Shown one piece after another: positions 37,720 to 46,224 of a stretch of DNA of 64,000 nt. A model generated the notes under the pieces. The model saw only the letters and a program-made list of their open reading frames with translations, did no database searches and had not been told where the DNA came from. The translations under genes and the position numbers were made by a program. This stretch comes from Bacteroidales bacterium (lineage in GTDB: Bacteria; Bacteroidota; Bacteroidia; Bacteroidales; VadinHA17): NCBI GenBank assembly GCA_022865305.1, contig JALHSP010000029.1, positions 62,001-126,000 of the forward strand. The letters run 5' to 3'. Each line of letters begins with the position of its first letter. The stretch's first letter is position 1.

Positions 37720-38937
37720 TTGAAAGATATTGCAGAAATAAGGGCAGATTTCCCGTTGTTAAACCGGCATGTATATGGCAGGCAGCTTGTCTATTTTGAT
37801 AATGGTGCCACAACACAGAAACCTCAGTGTGTTATCGATGCAGTAAATGAAGTGTATACAAGCTATAACAGCAATATCCACAGGGGAGTGCATGCTTTAA
37901 GCGATAAGGCTTCAGAAGAATATGAAAAAGCTCGCGAAAAAGTCAGATCATTCATTAATGCTTCAAAAAGAGAGGAAATTATTTTTACTTCAGGAACTAC
38001 AGGATCAATAAACGGTATTGCATTTTCGTTTGGTGAAAGATTTATCAGGCCGGGTGATGAAATTATCATAAGCCATCTTGAGCATCATGCCAATATTGTA
38101 CCATGGCAGATGATGTGCGAAAGAAAAGGTGCGAAACTCCGGATTATCCCGATAAATGATGCCGGAGAGATTTTATTTGATGAATACCTGAAGCTGCTGT
38201 CCGGTAAGACAAAACTGGTTGCTGTAACCCAGGCATCAAATGCCCTGGGAACGATATTACCTGTCAGGGAAATCATTAGCGCTGCACATTCTGCAAAGGT
38301 ACCCGTACTTATCGACGGTGCACAGGGTATCCAGCATGGAGTTGTCGATGTAACGGCAATGGATTGTGATTTCTATGTTTTCTCGGGACATAAGATTTAC
38401 GGGCCAACAGGTATTGGTGTTATGTATGGCAAGGAAGAATGGCTATCGGATCTGCCCCCTTACCAGGGAGGCGGCGATATGGTAGAAAATGTAACATTTG
38501 AAAAAACAACATATAATGAACTGCCTTTCAAATTCGAAGCCGGCACAATGAATTTTGCAGGAGCGATTGGTCTTGGCAGTGCACTGGATTATGTCCTGAG
38601 TATCGGGAGAGAAAATATTAAGGCGAGAGAAAGAGAGCTTCTTCATTATGCTACAGAAAAACTATCAGAAATAAAGGAGCTGAAAATCTTTGGCAGTTCT
38701 GATAAGAAGATCTCGGTCGTTTCTTTCCTGCTTAATGATATACATCAGTATGATACCGGGATGATCCTCGACAAAATGGGTATCGCCGTAAGAACAGGAA
38801 CACATTGCGCTCAACCGGTTATGGACCGGTTTGGTATTGACGGAACGGTCAGAGCGTCACTCTGTTTTTACAATACAAAAGAAGAAATAGATATCCTTGG
38901 CACAGGAATTGAAAAGGTGATCACTATGTTTGCATAA
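37720..38937 (+). CDS. sufS: Cysteine desulfurase SufS
   Basis: 405 residues, PLP-dependent class V aminotransferase fold. The PLP Lys is Lys225 in FSGHKIYGPTG and the persulfide Cys is Cys363 in RTGTHCAQPVM. His123 in EHHANIVPW stacks on PLP. It delivers sulfur from L-cysteine to SufE and SufB. The start appears to be TTG at 37720, 12 bases after sufD, because no ATG or GTG is in frame before the conserved IRADFPLL. Confidence 0.96.
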   Translation: MKDIAEIRADFPLLNRHVYGRQLVYFDNGATTQKPQCVIDAVNEVYTSYNSNIHRGVHALSDKASEEYEKAREKVRSFINASKREEIIFTSGTTGSINGIAFSFGERFIRPGDEIIISHLEHHANIVPWQMMCERKGAKLRIIPINDAGEILFDEYLKLLSGKTKLVAVTQASNALGTILPVREIISAAHSAKVPVLIDGAQGIQHGVVDVTAMDCDFYVFSGHKIYGPTGIGVMYGKEEWLSDLPPYQGGGDMVENVTFEKTTYNELPFKFEAGTMNFAGAIGLGSALDYVLSIGRENIKARERELLHYATEKLSEIKELKIFGSSDKKISVVSFLLNDIHQYDTGMILDKMGIAVRTGTHCAQPVMDRFGIDGTVRASLCFYNTKEEIDILGTGIEKVITMFA

Positions 38938-38946
38938 TAATTTACT

Positions 38947-39372
38947 ATGACAATTAACCAGGTACAGGATACGATAATTAACGAATTTTCCACTTTTGAG
39001 GATTGGATGGACAAGTATAATTTTCTTATTGATCTTGGTAAAGAGTTGCCTTTGATCGATCAGAAATTCAAGAAAAAAGATTACCTGATTGAAGGGTGCC
39101 AGTCGAAAGTGTGGCTTCATCCGGAATATAACGGACAAAAAATAACTTTCACTGCTGACAGTGACGCATTAATTACGCGCGGAATTGTCACCCTTCTTAT
39201 TAAAGTCCTTTCTGACCGAACCCCAGATGAGATAATATCCTCAGATCTTTATTTCATTGACCGGATAGGACTCAGGCAGAATTTATCGCCCACCAGGTCA
39301 AATGGCCTGCTGTCTATGATAAGACAGATTAAACTTTATGCACTGGCTTTTCAGGTAAGAAGCAAAAAGTAA
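38947..39372 (+). CDS. sufE: Sulfur acceptor SufE
   Basis: 141 residues with acceptor Cys51 in LIEGCQSKVWL, preceded by the typical WMDKYNFLIDLGKELP. It takes persulfide from SufS and passes it to SufB. It follows sufS by 9 bases. Normal length. Confidence 0.95.
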   Translation: MTINQVQDTIINEFSTFEDWMDKYNFLIDLGKELPLIDQKFKKKDYLIEGCQSKVWLHPEYNGQKITFTADSDALITRGIVTLLIKVLSDRTPDEIISSDLYFIDRIGLRQNLSPTRSNGLLSMIRQIKLYALAFQVRSKK

Positions 39373-39397
39373 TTAATTAAAATTCCCCTCATAACAA

Positions 39398-39718
39398 ATG
39401 GATGCCAGCGAACAGCTTGAAATTGAAACAAGGATAGGAGAGGTGCTCAAAAGTATCTTTGATCCTGAGATCCCGGTCAATATTTATGACCTGGGACTTA
39501 TTTATGATATTAGTGTGGATGATGACCATATTGCACATATCACCATGACTCTCACTGCACCCAACTGCCCGATGGCTGAACAGCTGATTGAAGAAGTGAA
39601 ATACAAGGTTGCAGGAGTAAAAGGTGTTAAAGACTGTGATCTGAAACTTACGTTCAATCCACGGTGGGATAAAAGCATGCTGAGCGACGAAGCTAAACTT
39701 GAACTTGGTCTTTTATAG
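39398..39718 (+). CDS. sufT: SUF system Fe-S maturation protein, MIP18/DUF59 family
   Basis: 106 residues: FDPEIPVNIYDLGLIYDI and LTAPNCPMAEQLIEEVK carry the conserved Asp-Pro-Glu and Cys of the MIP18 family. Such proteins help deliver Fe-S clusters to target proteins. Position after sufE agrees with other Bacteroidota suf operons. Near-minimal single-domain form. Confidence 0.92.
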   Translation: MDASEQLEIETRIGEVLKSIFDPEIPVNIYDLGLIYDISVDDDHIAHITMTLTAPNCPMAEQLIEEVKYKVAGVKGVKDCDLKLTFNPRWDKSMLSDEAKLELGLL

Positions 39719-39729
39719 AAAATAATCCT

Positions 39730-40680
39730 ATGAAAACTGAAGACAAAAATAACCTGTCTTCCCGGATTAAGGAGAAAGCAGCAGACCTTGGATTTGATCT
39801 GTGTGGCATTGCAAAGGCCAGGCCTCTGAAGGAAAATGAACCGGTCCTGAAAGCCTGGTGTGAAGCAGGTATGAACAGTAATATGGGTTACCTCGGAAGG
39901 AACATTGAAAAACGACTAAATCCTGAATTTCTGTTACCCGGGGCAAAATCGATTGTGGTTACAGGACTTAATTATTTTTCAGAGATCAGGCAACCTGAAC
40001 CGGGTGTCCCTGTAATATCAAGATACGCATACGGAATTAATTATCATGATGTTATAACAGTCAGACTTGAAAAGCTGCTTGCGTTTATAAAAACAATTGA
40101 ATCTGGAACGGAAGGCAGGTCTTTTGTTGACTCGGCTCCTCTTCTGGAAAAAGCATGGGCAAAAGAAGCAGGTCTCGGCTGGCGGGGCAAACATTCAATT
40201 ATCATAAATAAAAAGATCGGATCTTTTTATTTCATAGGTATTTTAATCCTAAATATTGATCTCGGATATGATGTTCCTTTTACCGGGGATTATTGTGGCG
40301 AGTGCCAGCTATGTATTGATTTATGTCCGACTGGTGCAATAAACGACAACAGGACGGTTGACGCAAGGAAATGTATTGCTAACCTGACAATTGAGAACCG
40401 GGGACCAATACCTGAAGAGATAATTCCCATGATGGAAGGAAGGGTATATGGCTGCGATAAGTGCCAGGAAGTATGTCCATGGAATAAAAAGGTTCAGCCA
40501 AACCATACTCCGGAATTTGCAATTAATCCCGGAATTTCTGCAATGAGTCCTGAAGATTGGCTTTCAATTACCAGGGAACAGTATGCCAGGCTCTTTAAAA
40601 ATTCTGCTATAGGAAGGGTAAAATACGAGCAACTAATGCAGAATATAAGGCTGATAATGAATTCAGAGAAAAAGAATTAA
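39730..40680 (+). CDS. queG: Epoxyqueuosine reductase
   Basis: 316 residues with a cobalamin-binding N-terminal half, the catalytic Asp in VDSAPLLEKAWAKEAGLGW (near 135), and two [4Fe-4S] motifs: CGECQLCIDLCPTGAI with C in DARKCI, and CDKCQEVCPWN. It reduces epoxyqueuosine to queuosine in tRNA. It is shorter than the E. coli enzyme, lacking the C-terminal HEAT-like extension, as in many bacteria. It follows the suf genes by 11 bases, so an Fe-S client enzyme is co-transcribed with its assembly machinery. Confidence 0.95.
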   Translation: MKTEDKNNLSSRIKEKAADLGFDLCGIAKARPLKENEPVLKAWCEAGMNSNMGYLGRNIEKRLNPEFLLPGAKSIVVTGLNYFSEIRQPEPGVPVISRYAYGINYHDVITVRLEKLLAFIKTIESGTEGRSFVDSAPLLEKAWAKEAGLGWRGKHSIIINKKIGSFYFIGILILNIDLGYDVPFTGDYCGECQLCIDLCPTGAINDNRTVDARKCIANLTIENRGPIPEEIIPMMEGRVYGCDKCQEVCPWNKKVQPNHTPEFAINPGISAMSPEDWLSITREQYARLFKNSAIGRVKYEQLMQNIRLIMNSEKKN

Positions 40681-40748
40681 TAAATAATTATCTTATCAGA
40701 TCGCTCCTCTGGAGCTGCCACTTAGTGGCGACCTGTTTGAAAAATGCT

Positions 40749-41153
40749 TCATTCTCCAATTACTGTTACTACAATCTCCCTCTGATTTCTCGGCCCATCG
40801 AATTCACAGAAGAAAATATTCTGCCATGTTGAAAGTCCCGGCTTACCCTGGATTACAGGTATTGTTTCAGAAGGACCAACCAGTCCGGCTTTGAGATGGG
40901 CATCACCATTATTGTCCTGGTGATCATGTTCCCAGATGCCAGAAGGTATCATACGATTAAGCAACGTGACCACGTCATTCTGAACAGACTCATCCCAGTT
41001 CTCCTGAATCATTATTGCTGCAGTTGATCCTCTGGCATATACTGAAGCAATACCATTCTGAACCCTGCTTTCTTTTATTATCTCCAGGATCTTTGTGGTG
41101 ATATCATATAAGCCGTTCTTACGGTCGGTCCGGAGCGTAATTATCTTTTGCAT
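40749..41153 (-). CDS. YjbQ family protein (secondary thiamine-phosphate synthase-like)
   Basis: 134 residues of the UPF0047/YjbQ fold: GIASVYARGSTAAIMIQEN, the His cluster in WEHDHQDNNGDAHLKAGL, and the closing PRNQREIVVTVIGE. Family members form trimers with a His-lined site; a low thiamine-phosphate synthase activity has been reported for the family and the true role is unclear. It is convergent with queG across 68 bases that contain two small hairpins (GCTCC/GGAGC and GCCAC/GTGGC). Confidence 0.9.
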   Translation of the reverse strand: MQKIITLRTDRKNGLYDITTKILEIIKESRVQNGIASVYARGSTAAIMIQENWDESVQNDVVTLLNRMIPSGIWEHDHQDNNGDAHLKAGLVGPSETIPVIQGKPGLSTWQNIFFCEFDGPRNQREIVVTVIGE

Positions 41154-41238
41154 GGTGGTTTATTTTTATTTAAAATTACTATATGTTTTTTACCTTGCTG
41201 TTAAAATCACGTCTTTATAATTGAAAACACATTGAAAT

Positions 41239-41784
41239 TTGATTGACCAGGAAGTAATAGAAGAGTGCAGGAAAGGAAATTTCCGGAATTTCAGAAAGCT
41301 TGTCGGATTTGCTTCACCGTTTGCTTTTTCGGTAGCTTTCAGAATGCTTTGCGATGAAGAGGCGGCAAAGGATGTAGTGCAGGAAACCATGGTTACAACC
41401 TGGGAGAAGATGAATAAAATCAAATCGGCTGGTAGTTTTAAGATCTGGTTATACAAGATTGTGATTAATAAATGTTATGATCAGCTTAGAAAGAGAAAAA
41501 CGCAAAATGAGTTCAGGGCAGACGATAAGACATGGGCTTTGCTTTCCAACCATATTTCTGAAGAACATCCTTCTGAACTTGAGAACAGGGAAACAGCCAT
41601 GATTATTAACCTGCTGACTGAAAAACTGAGACCAAAGCAAAAATCTGTTTTCATCCTGAGCGACATTGAGGAGATGACAAATGAAGAGATTTCGGCAATA
41701 ACAGGTATGAGCAGAAGGAATATCAAAGCGAACCTCCATTATGCAAGAAGAAATATCAGTGAAATGATCACAAAATATGTCTGA
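41239..41784 (+). CDS. ECF-type RNA polymerase sigma factor
   Basis: 181 residues: region 2 with AAKDVVQETMVTTWEKM and the following KIWLYKIVINKCYDQLRKRK, and region 4 with LRPKQKSVFILSDIEEMTNEEISAITGMSRRNIKANL. The start appears to be TTG at 41239. It overlaps the next gene by 8 bases, and that gene encodes a membrane protein of anti-sigma type, so the pair should form a regulatory module. Its targets are not visible. Confidence 0.9.
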   Translation: MIDQEVIEECRKGNFRNFRKLVGFASPFAFSVAFRMLCDEEAAKDVVQETMVTTWEKMNKIKSAGSFKIWLYKIVINKCYDQLRKRKTQNEFRADDKTWALLSNHISEEHPSELENRETAMIINLLTEKLRPKQKSVFILSDIEEMTNEEISAITGMSRRNIKANLHYARRNISEMITKYV

Positions 41785-42328
41785 GATGATGCATGAAGAA
41801 GAAAAATATAAAAAGGTTATCAATATCCTCAAAAAATCAAGCCCGGTGTTGAAAGACACAGGTATTATTGAAGAGAATGTAATGGCAAGAATTCAACAGG
41901 TCAGTGATAAACGTGTGGCTTTTAATTTCTTCGATTACCTGTTTAGCTGGGTTTATATAGGTTGGGTCAGAAGAGGTCTGGTTGCAGCTTCAATTCTTTT
42001 AGTTGTGGCATTCGGTTACCAGCAGGCAATGATCCTGAAGCGGATCAATAACCTTAATGACCGAGCTATATTTAGTGAGAGTCAAATGGTTACGGGAGTA
42101 TCAGATGAAATCGGTGATAAATTGTTGCTTTACAGGCTCACTGATGGTAAACCATATGATAAGTCAATTAAAATATCAAACAGGCAAATGAGACGGTTGC
42201 TCGAGTCAGTTAATGAATTACAGCTTAAGTATAACGATCTGATCAGGCTGATTGAGGAAACCCCTGACCTTAAGAAATATATCGATGAGAAAATGACAGA
42301 AAATAACAGGAAGAAATTAAAACTATAA
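41777..42328 (+). CDS. Putative membrane-bound anti-sigma factor
   Basis: 183 residues with one membrane span (about 71-87, GLVAASILLVVAFGY) between a charged N-terminal cytoplasmic part and a C-terminal extracytoplasmic part with a helical tail. It has no recognisable zinc motif. The overlap with the ECF sigma gene and the single-span topology suggest an anti-sigma role (inference from context). No family was recognised by sequence. Confidence 0.65.
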   Translation: MSEMMHEEEKYKKVINILKKSSPVLKDTGIIEENVMARIQQVSDKRVAFNFFDYLFSWVYIGWVRRGLVAASILLVVAFGYQQAMILKRINNLNDRAIFSESQMVTGVSDEIGDKLLLYRLTDGKPYDKSIKISNRQMRRLLESVNELQLKYNDLIRLIEETPDLKKYIDEKMTENNRKKLKL

Positions 42329-42332
42329 TGCC

Positions 42333-43385
42333 ATGAATAGAAAATCAATAAAATTAGTTGTCTCCTTTATCCTGACCATGATATTTTCATGTGATGAACC
42401 GGAGACTGTGATAACAAATATTGTGCATCCCGATGGTTCTGTGACCAGAAAGATTGAAATGAAAAGTGTTAAGAACAATTTTGAGGTTTCTAATTTACAG
42501 GTACCATTTGATCCAACATGGAACGTGAAGGATTCGCTGGAGTTCACTGAAAAAGGCGATACTATATGGGTAAAACGTGCTGAGAAACTTTTCAAAAACA
42601 TTGATGAGATCAACAGGGCTTACCAGGCAGACAGCGGGGCCAATAAAGACATATCCCGCAGGACAGAATTCAGGAAGAAATTCAAATGGTTCAATACGGA
42701 GTACAGGTTTGCTGAGATAATAGATAAAAAGATATCCTATGGTTATCTCGTTACAGAATTTCTAAATCAGGAGGAGCTGCAATGGTTCTATTCCCCGGAA
42801 AATATAACTGATGAGAAGAAAAACGGGCCTGACAGCCTTAAATTCAAAGTTTTGGATGATACAGTGAATAAAAAGATCGATAGATGGTTCATTAAATGTC
42901 TTGCCTCAGAATGGATTGGTGAATTTGCCAAACTCACTGAAGGAAAAGCAGGAGATGAACTGACACTGGGATCATTAAAAGCAAAAGAGGATGAATTCGT
43001 GAAGATTATTGAGACAAGTGGCGAAAAGTTTGACAGCTTATGGTCAGAGGGGATATTGCTTAAAGAATTTATCGGCGAAGCTAATGCCATGAAATACAGT
43101 AATGAAGCTGATTCAGCAAACAATTTTGCTGCAGACCACGTTCTTTTCGATTTTCTCGATTATACAGTAAGGATAAGCATGCCGGGTAAACTGATAGGGA
43201 CTAATGGATTTATTGACTCAACAAGAATTTCACTTTGGCCTGTTAAATCTGACTATTTCGTTACTCAGCCTTATGAAATGTGGGCAGAATCTAGAACTCC
43301 AAACAGGTGGGCATGGATAGTATCAGGAGTATTCCTGGTATTTGTACTGGCTGGTATAATTTTCAGGATGTTAAAGAAAAAGTAG
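42333..43385 (+). CDS. Lipoprotein with C-terminal membrane span, unknown function
   Basis: 350 residues with a lipoprotein signal ending in the lipobox IFSC (Cys20) and a C-terminal hydrophobic helix (about 327-345) before LKKK. The C-terminal anchor suggests a protein tethered at both ends. A segment of about 20-60 includes VHPDGSVTRKIEMKS, a pattern of short beta strands. It follows the putative anti-sigma gene by 4 bases and may be the sensor or effector of that sigma module (inference). No domain recognised. Confidence 0.7.
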   Translation: MNRKSIKLVVSFILTMIFSCDEPETVITNIVHPDGSVTRKIEMKSVKNNFEVSNLQVPFDPTWNVKDSLEFTEKGDTIWVKRAEKLFKNIDEINRAYQADSGANKDISRRTEFRKKFKWFNTEYRFAEIIDKKISYGYLVTEFLNQEELQWFYSPENITDEKKNGPDSLKFKVLDDTVNKKIDRWFIKCLASEWIGEFAKLTEGKAGDELTLGSLKAKEDEFVKIIETSGEKFDSLWSEGILLKEFIGEANAMKYSNEADSANNFAADHVLFDFLDYTVRISMPGKLIGTNGFIDSTRISLWPVKSDYFVTQPYEMWAESRTPNRWAWIVSGVFLVFVLAGIIFRMLKKK

Positions 43386-43444
43386 ATTTGCTCTGCCATC
43401 AAACCCTCTTCTTCAGGAGAAGATCAGGGTGAGGTCCATAAAAT
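43386..43444. repeat. Convergent intergenic hairpin
   Basis: Between the convergent lipoprotein and second ECF sigma genes lies ACCCTCTTCTTC-AG-GAGAAGATCAGGGT, an imperfect G/C-rich hairpin followed by GAGGTCC. It resembles a dispersed CTTCAGGAG-type extragenic repeat and may terminate both transcripts. Confidence 0.4.
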
Positions 43445-43951
43445 TTAACTTACATAATCCTTAAGCATCACCATCAGTTTCTGACGGGTAAAGAAGATCC
43501 TGCTTTTGACCGTACCGATCTTTAGGCTCAGCTCATCAGCAATCTCTTTATATTTATAACCGTCCAGATGCATCTGAAAAGGAATCCTGAATTCATCGTC
43601 AAGCGAGTTGATAGCTTTTTCAATTTCTCCTTCAGCATAGTTCGATTCAGGGGAAATGAATCCTTTGTCACCCGGTTGATTGATATAATATAAATCCTGT
43701 GTACCGTCGATTATCGTGTTCTCTTTAATATTGCGCCTGTAATTGTTAATGAAAGTATTTTTCATTATGGTAAAAACCCACGCTTTAAGATTTGTATAAT
43801 CAACAAATTTATCTTTATAGGTTATTGCCTTGAGATATGTATCCTGCACAAGGTCCAGTGCAGTATCGCGATCGGAGGTCAGACTCATGGCGAACCTTTG
43901 AAGATTGGATTTCATTCCGACCAGACTGGTATTGAAATCATATATTGTCAT
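43445..43951 (-). CDS. ECF-type RNA polymerase sigma factor (Bacteroidota type)
   Basis: 168 residues from the ATG at 43951; an earlier in-frame ATG at 44008 would place the predicted promoter inside the gene. Region 2 has TALDLVQDTYLKAI and NLKAWVFTIMKNTFINNYRR; region 4 has IPFQMHLDGYKYKEIADELSLKIGTVKSRIFFTRQKL. No anti-sigma gene is next to it. This compact form is common in Bacteroidales for general stress or growth-phase genes (family knowledge, targets unknown). Confidence 0.92.
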   Translation of the reverse strand: MTIYDFNTSLVGMKSNLQRFAMSLTSDRDTALDLVQDTYLKAITYKDKFVDYTNLKAWVFTIMKNTFINNYRRNIKENTIIDGTQDLYYINQPGDKGFISPESNYAEGEIEKAINSLDDEFRIPFQMHLDGYKYKEIADELSLKIGTVKSRIFFTRQKLMVMLKDYVS

Positions 43952-43977
43952 AATTCTCTTTTTTAATGTTGTCGGAA

Positions 43978-44009
43978 CAAAATTATAACTATAAAAAAAG
44001 ATATGCAAA
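43978..44009 (-). promoter_or_regulatory. Promoter of the second ECF sigma gene
   Basis: On the minus strand TTTG (complement of 44006-44009), a 20-base spacer and TAATTTTG (complement of 43978-43985) match the Bacteroidota housekeeping promoter without mismatch. The start would fall near 43971, about 20 bases before the ATG at 43951. The remaining part of the 347-base gap to 44298 shows no further element that I can support. Confidence 0.7.
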
Positions 44010-44298
44010 TCTTAATATCTTAATATCTGTATATTCTATTTTTATTCTAAACAAATAGATTTTATAAGTATCAGAAAAATAGGTATATATAACAGCTTTC
44101 GGGAACTGATTATAAATTATGTATAAATTGAATTTTAGATAAGAACTCCAACTTTGTATTCCGTCACCACCCTGAAAACAATCCGGGGATTGATACTTTG
44201 CTAATCATTACTCTCCGGCATTATTTGTCAGTATAAAGAAATTCAACACGGTAAATGATTTTATTGTCTCAACTTTACTATTTTTAAAGAAAAAAGAA

Positions 44299-45120
44299 AT
44301 GGATTATAACATTAAGCTGAAGAACGGTCAGGTTTTAAGAGGCTTGATAAACAGTCCCGGTGAGAAAATGTATGCTATAATAATTTTTGTTCATGATCTC
44401 GGTGAACATATTCAACGTTATAAAACCTGGGCTGACTTACTAAACAGAGATGGGATAGGATTTACAGGTATGGATCTGCCGGGCCATGGACGCTCAGATG
44501 GAAAAAGGGGACATATTCAAAGCTATTCTCTCACTGACGAGATGATTGACATTCTTCATGAACATGTCCGGAATACTTTCCCCGGAATACCTGTCTTCTA
44601 TTACGGGCATAGCCTTGGAGGAACTATTGTTCTTGATTACCTTCTCAGGAAAAAGCCGGAAATAAAAGGGGCAATAGTAACATCCCCATGGCTGAAGCTC
44701 TCTTTTGAGCCAGATAAATTTAAAATTGCATTAGCCTCAGTTATGAGATTTATCTTACCGGGACTGATACAACCTTCAGGACTTGTGGCAGATCATCTTT
44801 CTCATGACAAAGAGGTAGTCGATAATTATATTGCAGATCCTCTGGTCCACGATAAGATCTCAGTAAGTCTGTTCCACAGTACTGTGAGCGCTGCCAGAAA
44901 CTCACTTGCACATGCTTCGGAGCTTGAGGTGCCTCTTCTGCTTATGCATGGGAGCGATGATATGATCTGTTCTCCCGGTGGCAGCCGTGAATTTGCTGCT
45001 GCAGCAGCAAAAGCTGAGCTTAAAATATGGGAAGGAGGATACCACGAGCTTCATGATGAATCTTTTAAAACAGAGGTTTTTAGTTTTCTGGTTAACTGGA
45101 TGAACAGAATTCCTGGATGA
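44299..45120 (+). CDS. Alpha/beta hydrolase, monoacylglycerol lipase-like
   Basis: 273 residues. Nucleophile Ser in YYGHSLGGTIV (near 98), oxyanion region IIFVHDLGEH, conserved MDLPGHGRSDGKRGHI, acid Asp in LLMHGSDDMICSP and catalytic His in GGYHELHDE (near 253). This pattern is that of the Hydrolase_4 group of monoglyceride lipases and lysophospholipases. No signal peptide, so cytoplasmic. It precedes the GSCFA gene by 18 bases and may share its transcript. Confidence 0.9.
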   Translation: MDYNIKLKNGQVLRGLINSPGEKMYAIIIFVHDLGEHIQRYKTWADLLNRDGIGFTGMDLPGHGRSDGKRGHIQSYSLTDEMIDILHEHVRNTFPGIPVFYYGHSLGGTIVLDYLLRKKPEIKGAIVTSPWLKLSFEPDKFKIALASVMRFILPGLIQPSGLVADHLSHDKEVVDNYIADPLVHDKISVSLFHSTVSAARNSLAHASELEVPLLLMHGSDDMICSPGGSREFAAAAAKAELKIWEGGYHELHDESFKTEVFSFLVNWMNRIPG

Positions 45121-45138
45121 TATTATCCGGAATAAGTC

Positions 45139-46125
45139 ATGGAACTCAGGACTATATTCAATATTGAACCTTCTGATAAAAAGATCACTTATAATGATCC
45201 GGTAATGTTCATCGGATCATGCTTTGCAACCTCCATCGGCAGACAATTTGAGACCGGACACCTTCCTGTAATGATAAATCCTTCAGGTACTGTATATAAT
45301 CCGGTATCAGTCTGCAATACCCTCGACACTATTAATAACATAAAAGTATATAATAAAAGTGATCTTTATAATAATGACGGTGTCTGGTTAAGCTTTAACC
45401 ATTATACTGATTTTTCATCCGGAGATCCTGTAAAGGTTGTTGAAAAGATCAATAACGGATCGAAGGAAGCTCTCACATTCCTTAAAACAGCGCGATTTCT
45501 TTTTATAACGTTTGGCACTGCAAGGGTTTACAGGTGGAAGCAATCGGGCAAGATTGTTTCAAACTGTCATAAGATCCCTTCATCTGAATTTACACATGAG
45601 CTGTTGAGTGTAAATGATGTCGTCACATTATGGAATGATCAGTTGGAAAGACTGCAATCGCTTTACCCTGAACTGAAAATCATTTTTACAATCAGTCCTG
45701 TGCGGCATTGGAAAGATGGCGCCCATGGCAACCAGGTAAGCAAATCTGTCCTGTTTCTGGCGGTGGAAGAGTTGCTCAAACACCCTTCCAGTCCAGGCTA
45801 TTTTCCTGCATATGAGCTGGTTATGGATGATCTGCGCGATTACCGTTTTTATGATAATGATATGCTTCATCCTTCATCATCGGCAGTTGACTATATATGG
45901 AATGCATTTACAAAATGCTATTTTGATAACACAACCATAGAAATATGGAAAGAGGTTACAAAAATTACTAAAGCTGTTTCTCATCGGATACAAACAGATT
46001 CCGGTGAAGGAATCCGGAAATTTGCTGAAAAAATCCTTGCACGGATCGATTCCGTTACAAAAAAAATCTCGACAGTTAACCTAGACAACGAAAGAAAGTA
46101 TTTTCTTGATCTGCTGGATTCTTAA
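45139..46125 (+). CDS. GSCFA domain protein
   Basis: 328 residues with the eponymous GSCFATSIG motif at 27-35, followed by NPSGTVYNPVS, FITFGTARVY, and ISPVRHWKDGAHGNQVSK with a late DMLHPSSSAVDYIW. The layout resembles SGNH-type hydrolases, with Ser28, and Asp and His in DMLHP, as possible catalytic residues (inference). The family is common in Bacteroidota; its substrate is not known. Confidence 0.9.
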   Translation: MELRTIFNIEPSDKKITYNDPVMFIGSCFATSIGRQFETGHLPVMINPSGTVYNPVSVCNTLDTINNIKVYNKSDLYNNDGVWLSFNHYTDFSSGDPVKVVEKINNGSKEALTFLKTARFLFITFGTARVYRWKQSGKIVSNCHKIPSSEFTHELLSVNDVVTLWNDQLERLQSLYPELKIIFTISPVRHWKDGAHGNQVSKSVLFLAVEELLKHPSSPGYFPAYELVMDDLRDYRFYDNDMLHPSSSAVDYIWNAFTKCYFDNTTIEIWKEVTKITKAVSHRIQTDSGEGIRKFAEKILARIDSVTKKISTVNLDNERKYFLDLLDS

Positions 46126-46224
46126 GGAAAAAGTGTCATTTAGCCAGAAATCTTATGATCAGTTAATTTTTGTTTTTTGCCCTGTGAGCACAAACTTCAT
46201 TCTGTGAAAAGTAAACTATTCATG

